A stretch of 64,000 nucleotides of DNA. Origin: Amphibalanus amphitrite. Taxonomy: Eukaryota > Arthropoda > Thecostraca > Balanomorpha > Balanidae. The DNA is taken from NCBI RefSeq assembly GCF_019059575.1, contig NW_024881620.1:496001-560000 (forward strand), given 5' to 3'. Positions within the stretch are counted from its first letter, which is position 1, and each line of letters begins with the position of its first letter. This document shows, one piece after another, positions 59,260-64,000 of the stretch. Position numbers and translations under genes: made by a program. The notes below the pieces were generated by a model. The model did not search any database and had not been told where the DNA came from. It saw nothing but the letters and a program-made list of their open reading frames with translations.

Positions 59260-61623
59260 TCATTCGGCGATGGCGTCCGTCTCCTCCTCCTGTTCCTCTC
59301 GCAGCGTGCTGAGCACCCTGAACAGCTGCGTCTGTACCACCTCCTCCAGCTTCTCGACGTGGTCGGGCTCGGCGGCCGGCAGGTTCTCCAGCTGGTAGAC
59401 GGCCACACTGCCGGCCGAGTCTCCGATCATCAGACACTCGCCGTCGGGGCCGAACGTCAGCGTCGTGTTGGTGGCGCCGCGGGTGACGTTCGGGTGGACG
59501 ATAAGCGGGTCCAGGGTGCTGACGGCTAGGTCCCACACCTCCACCTCGTGGTCGGTGCAGAGCGCCAGCTGGGTGGCGCACAGTGGGCTCCACTGGATGT
59601 CGTTGATGGCCGAGCGACTGGCACTCTGCACCACGATCACGGCCACCTTCTGGTCGGCGTGCCAGACGCGGAAGCTCCAGTCGGCCGAGCAGGTGACGAG
59701 TACGTCGGCGCTGAACGGCGACCAGTGAGCGCGGTACACAGCCGCCAGGTGGCCGCTGTACGTGAACAGGTACTGGTCCGAGTGAGACGTGCTGCACAGG
59801 TGCGCCGTGCCCGACTCCGTGGCCACCAGGTACTGAGCCGTGTTGCCCGGACGGAAGCTGAAGTGGAGGCCTACTGCCGAGCGCGAGATGAACGCATCGG
59901 ACTTGCGCGAGCGGTTCTCCTTTTTGGTGCTGAAGCTGGGGTCGCGGCGCATGGACATGACGGGTACCGTCTGAAGGCCCTGGCGGGTGTTCCACTGCAG
60001 AACGCGCCCGTCCTCCGAAATGGACATCAGCACCTCCCGCTTCGCCTCACCTACCCCTTGATCCTTCAGCACGAACTGCACGTCCCAGATGACACCCATA
60101 GGCTTGTCGACTCCCCGGAAGCAGTCGTTCACAGGACGGTCCGACTTCTGACTGGTGCTGTACAGCGCCAGCGATCCGTCGTAGCAGCCCACAGCGAGCA
60201 TGGCAGCGTTCTGCGTGGCGAAGTCGCAGCAGGTGGCGCCGCTGGGCGTGCGGTAGATCAGCGCCGGGTGATCGGGGTTCTTTGGCGACCAGCAGCAGAC
60301 CAGGCCTGGGTGCGCGCCGAACTGGAGCGTGCCGTAGGTGACTGCCAGCAGGTCGGGGTTGGCCGGGTTCCAGCGGACGCAGGTGACGCGCTGGCCGCTC
60401 GTCTCCGGACAGCGGTAGTTCCAGAGGTGTAACATGTGCGGCGCCACCATCACCACCGACTGCGAGTGCTCGGCGACCGGCTCGTCGGGCTCGGTCCGGC
60501 CCGGCAGCATGCGGCGGAACTGCGCCAGCCGCTGCTGGTACGTGTTCATGCACAGCGCCTTCTCCATGATGAACGTCTTCTCCTGGATGTCCGACAGCGT
60601 GTCCAGCGGCACCTGCTGGGACGAGTCTTCCTCGTCATCGCCTGCCGCCTCGCCCTGTTTTGGAGACTGAACAGCTGGACCGGCGAAGGCGCTTCCTCCC
60701 GGCCGCAGCAGCGCGCCGCCGACATCCTCTCCGAGGGGATCGTCTTCCTCTTCGTCCTCTTCTTTAGGCTCCAGCTTCTTGTACTCGTCGAACATGTCCC
60801 ATACGGCTGCAAAGTCGCACTCATCCGCCTTGTTAGCTTGCGATGCTTGAGTGCCCTTTATCTTCAGAGGCTCGTTGATTGTTTGCATTGCACGTTCGGT
60901 GTAACGGCTGTTACCAGCTCGAGACTTGCATAGCTTTTCATAGGCGGCATTCTTGGCCTCGATCTCTGGAACTTGCTGGTCATCTTCTGGTACACAGGTA
61001 CTTGGAAGCTCAAACAAGTTGATGGTGTCCGTTTCGGTGCAATGACAGATGACGGGTCTCTCCAAATCATAGCCGATTTCATCTTCTAAGTTATCAAAAA
61101 TTGAGTGATAAGCACTGTGCGTTGGTGCTACGCCACTCGCTAACTCCGACTCCTTTTCTTCCACGATGTAAGTTTGAGAGAACCCCGATAGCATCGTCGA
61201 GCGTTTCAAGCCCGTGCCAAGTGTCCCTCCGCGTTTGTCGGTGACAGTGCGGGTGTACGTGGAGTTCATCGGACTCCATTCTGACGCCCCGTCCTCACTG
61301 CCTTCACCAAAGCCAAACAAGACACTGTGAGTCAGCTTCGGACCACTGTCTTGGTCTTGGAGTGACAGAGGAGTGACATCTTCTCCGAGTTCACTTATGA
61401 TTCGTAAACCTCGAGTGGTCGGTCCTGGCTGTGTTGTGGTCAGGACGCTTCTGGCCACCCTACCAGATGATTTGGCAAATTTCGACGATCGATGACTAGC
61501 CACGGAGTAGTTGCTCCGAGCGAATATGCTTCGAGCACTAGGTATCGCTTTCTTATGCTGCTTCGAACTTGCCTGTGAGCCTCCATGCTTCGATGCAGCA
61601 ACGGATGATCTTGGAGTAGACAT
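59260..61623 (-). CDS. DNAI4: Dynein axonemal intermediate chain 4 (WDR78), single exon
   Basis: One uninterrupted frame of 787 residues encodes the protein from the first in-frame ATG (61623-61621) to TGA (59262-59260). An in-frame TGA lies just upstream of that ATG, fixing the start. DNAI4 is an intermediate chain tied to axonemal inner-arm dynein assembly in cilia and flagella. The N-terminal third is Ser/Arg-rich. A conserved block follows, with CHCTETDTINLFELPS, KNAAYEKLCKSRAGN, RYTERAMQTINEP and AVWDMFDEYKKLE, then an acidic stretch (KEEDEEEDDPLGED). The C-terminal half has about six WD units, for example VTCVRWNPANPDLLAVTYG, VLVTCSADWSFRVWHA, INDIQWSP and EVEVWDLAVS. Length is close to the human protein (about 850). 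The lack of introns is unusual beside the multi-exon neighbours. Confidence 0.93.
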   Translation of the reverse strand: MSTPRSSVAASKHGGSQASSKQHKKAIPSARSIFARSNYSVASHRSSKFAKSSGRVARSVLTTTQPGPTTRGLRIISELGEDVTPLSLQDQDSGPKLTHSVLFGFGEGSEDGASEWSPMNSTYTRTVTDKRGGTLGTGLKRSTMLSGFSQTYIVEEKESELASGVAPTHSAYHSIFDNLEDEIGYDLERPVICHCTETDTINLFELPSTCVPEDDQQVPEIEAKNAAYEKLCKSRAGNSRYTERAMQTINEPLKIKGTQASQANKADECDFAAVWDMFDEYKKLEPKEEDEEEDDPLGEDVGGALLRPGGSAFAGPAVQSPKQGEAAGDDEEDSSQQVPLDTLSDIQEKTFIMEKALCMNTYQQRLAQFRRMLPGRTEPDEPVAEHSQSVVMVAPHMLHLWNYRCPETSGQRVTCVRWNPANPDLLAVTYGTLQFGAHPGLVCCWSPKNPDHPALIYRTPSGATCCDFATQNAAMLAVGCYDGSLALYSTSQKSDRPVNDCFRGVDKPMGVIWDVQFVLKDQGVGEAKREVLMSISEDGRVLQWNTRQGLQTVPVMSMRRDPSFSTKKENRSRKSDAFISRSAVGLHFSFRPGNTAQYLVATESGTAHLCSTSHSDQYLFTYSGHLAAVYRAHWSPFSADVLVTCSADWSFRVWHADQKVAVIVVQSASRSAINDIQWSPLCATQLALCTDHEVEVWDLAVSTLDPLIVHPNVTRGATNTTLTFGPDGECLMIGDSAGSVAVYQLENLPAAEPDHVEKLEEVVQTQLFRVLSTLREEQEEETDAIAE

Positions 61624-64000
61624 TGCCTCGGGGAAAAGGTTAAAATTGCTGTTCAATTTAAATCATAAGCAAACAATGCTGGTAGTGATACGAACAGCTG
61701 AATAAAAGTCACATTTTATTAGCTCCACTTGATGAAGAAGTAATGCCACTGCACACGGTTCTTCATTTCACGTGCTTCCTATCCGTCCTATAGGTAAGAA
61801 CGGATTGATGGAGAATGGTCCATCCAGGGCACTAAAGAGTCCATCCTAACTCTTGATCATGCGATCCAAAGTGTCTTGCATGACGCAACAAATAGGTAAG
61901 TACTTTATATGGTAGATCTTACGTCTGATGGCCTCGATCACTCCGATATCAACGCACTAGACACAAAATATCACAAAATATTGGTCACAATTCTAGCGCA
62001 CACAGGCATTTGCTACACTACCTAGAATGCAGCCGTATCACTGGCGAACAGCCCAACGTTGCTATGGCAACCCGACTGGCAAATCAATGGCACTTCCCCA
62101 GTATGTGTCTTTTACATCAAAACTGAGCAATCCGGATCTATTGATTAAACGGACGGCTGTCGGCAAGTAGAATGAAGCGGACAATTTGGCAATGCTACTC
62201 GAAGTGGAGATATGTAAGCCTTTACTTATATATTAGTACGGCTTTTATCGTAGGGACACTATGCGTCATACTTGCTATGTTGAATAGGCTGGTCCAAGGT
62301 ACATGCATAAAACTACTGGCTGGTCGGTAGGTTTGTTTTTTAGGACTGTATTTACTGTATTTGTACTGTATTACTGTATTTTAACTGTATTTGTTTAACT
62401 TAAATTTTTTCATCGTCTGCAATGAATCATCGTCTATTTGCAGGTACATTACATACATGTAACGGAGCTAGGTTATAGGTAGACGCATGCGTATGCAATG
62501 CATATTAAATGCGCGCATAAAGTCATGCATCTCCTGCTCCAACGGTTAAAACACAGCTCCTCTGTCAATCGTTTTACCAATGAGCCTTCGAACAATGGTA
62601 GGTATACATAGGCGGAACGGTTATCAATATATTCGAACGTTTTAATCATTCGACGAAATATCTATGTACCTATAATAGCGTTTAAACGTCTTTGAGCCTG
62701 TACTTAAAAAATGTTCTTCGTTATTTTTTGTAATTATGACAACGTATATACCTATTACCTACTATACAGGTGATATACCCCATGAATGAACTCTGTGAAC
62801 CACCGGGTATTTTGCGAGCGGCACCGTGACAGGAAGCGATTCCGCGACGCTTACGTCACGGGAAGAGGCCTACCACGTCACTGGGAACAGCTGGCTACCT
62901 ATCAGCGGTGTCGTAACATCACAGTTGCGCAGCCTGCAAGTTAACGTCAGCAAGTTTTTGTTCACTTTTATACGGCTATTCGATCTATACTGTATCGATT
63001 TCTTAGCTTTCGGTGGACTTATCTCAACCGATGTCACAACAACTTTATTGACGTGTTTTCCTCACCTTTAAGCACAACCAGTTTCTTTGGAAACTGGCAG
63101 GCCGAGTCAAATTCATAACCGTCAGCAGGGTTATGCTGAACACGCCTGTGAGGACCCTGACGAGTTGTGAAGACGGCGAATTGTGACGTTAGCTCGACTG
63201 ACCCACCTGCGCTCGCACAGTAGGTACTGAATAATATACACTGGGGAGTTGTGATAGACAGGATCGCGCTATGCGGCCTCGAGCAAAAACTGGTCTTCCA
63301 GGTTGACGTCTCCGCTGGCGGGTATGTAGTGTAGGTAGTCGATTTGTATGTTCTTTTCTTATAGGTGCTGTTGCACTTACGTTTTATCCGTTTTAACAGA
63401 ACGTCTCGTGGATCTGAGAGCTCTGCGTTATGCGTAGGCACGTCTGGGCTACGTGTATGCACACAGCACATATAAAAGAGCATTTAAATTTGACTTAACA
63501 CATTTTGCTCATTTTTATCAGCATCGACCTTCAAACGATAAGTGAAGGAACGTAGTTGATTCTGTAAATTCCGCGTTACTTTATAAGTGAACCGTCTTCA
63601 AACGAGGTTGAGGTCGATTGATTGTGGAAAAATAATATTTCAAAATGACTGAGAATTCGCAACAATTAACGTCACTATGATGACCCAATGTGCATGCTGA
63701 GTTATGACGATACCGCGCCCTCAGCACTGTCCTCCCAACAGTCACATTTTGCACTTGTTGCGGCAAACTCTGTGCATAAAGTTTACCAGAGATCACGACG
63801 CAGCCGGTTGAATAACGGTTCGATAACTCAGGAAACGTGACACCATATCGTGCCATCTTCGTGGCTCGTTCAGTGAGGCACCTGTGCCCCGGGGTCGGCG
63901 TGTGGCGCTGCCCTTCCTAGCGCCGAGTGACCCTGACCCAGTCGCCTTACAATGGATCCCGGGCGTCTGCGCAGCTCGCCGCTCGCGTGGGTGGGCGCTT
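61624..64000. other. Upstream of DNAI4, no gene seen
   Basis: AT-rich DNA with a short repeat of TACTGTATTT around 62344-62390. It presumably holds the DNAI4 promoter, but no core element is distinct. Open frames at 62826-63071 (plus) and 63034-63483 (minus) have no recognisable domain. The last ~150 bases become GC-rich and may begin another gene beyond the window. Confidence 0.4.

Noticed and set aside
59548-60432. 294-codon plus-strand frame, and the 223-codon frame at 58858-59529
   Set aside because: Both overlap the DNAI4 coding exon in antisense and have no domain of their own.

Overview
This is animal nuclear DNA. It has spliced genes with GT-AG introns, long intergenic and intronic stretches, micro- and minisatellites, and several kinds of transposable-element remnant. 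There is no bacterial or viral gene layout. The gene content (cyclin B3, an axonemal dynein intermediate chain, a PARG-family protein) and CpG-rich exons beside AT-rich spacers fit an invertebrate. A crustacean is my best guess, but no species-level marker is visible.

Layout. Positions 1-2095 look like the inside of an LTR retrotransposon on the minus strand. Its primer-binding site is at 2075-2091 and LTR sequence begins at 2096. From there to about 5.7 kb the DNA is repeat-rich, including three dispersed ~140-bp repeats and an exact 37-bp tandem array of 20 units. At 7.4-9.0 kb (minus) two exons encode a transposase-like protein fragment. From 9 to 33 kb I see no convincing gene. That stretch holds a CpG-depleted block, three minisatellite arrays, a pentanucleotide array and a 918-bp piggyBac-type MITE flanked by TTAA. 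From 33.6 to 47.7 kb (plus) a gene of at least 13 exons encodes a PARG-family macrodomain. From 49.6 to 54.7 kb (minus) lies a complete 8-exon cyclin B3 gene. From 59.3 to 61.6 kb (minus) lies a complete single-exon DNAI4/WDR78 gene. The rest is intergenic.

The most notable system is the PARG-like gene. All splice phases agree across the 13 exons. The macrodomain appears enzymatically dead: the catalytic QEE is QES, and the GGG loop is GGD. It is also split by about 778 residues of new sequence placed between the ELNKAYxGF motif and the GNWGCG motif, which are normally about 15 residues apart. Its introns show further remodelling: a frameshifted duplicate of a C-terminal exon, and an exon 3' end with its splice donor copied three times.

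The PARG-like gene and cyclin B3 converge tail to tail. Each carries in an intron a copy of the same ~670-bp interspersed element. Cyclin B3 and DNAI4 lie on the same strand about 4.5 kb apart. Nothing suggests that the three genes share a pathway.
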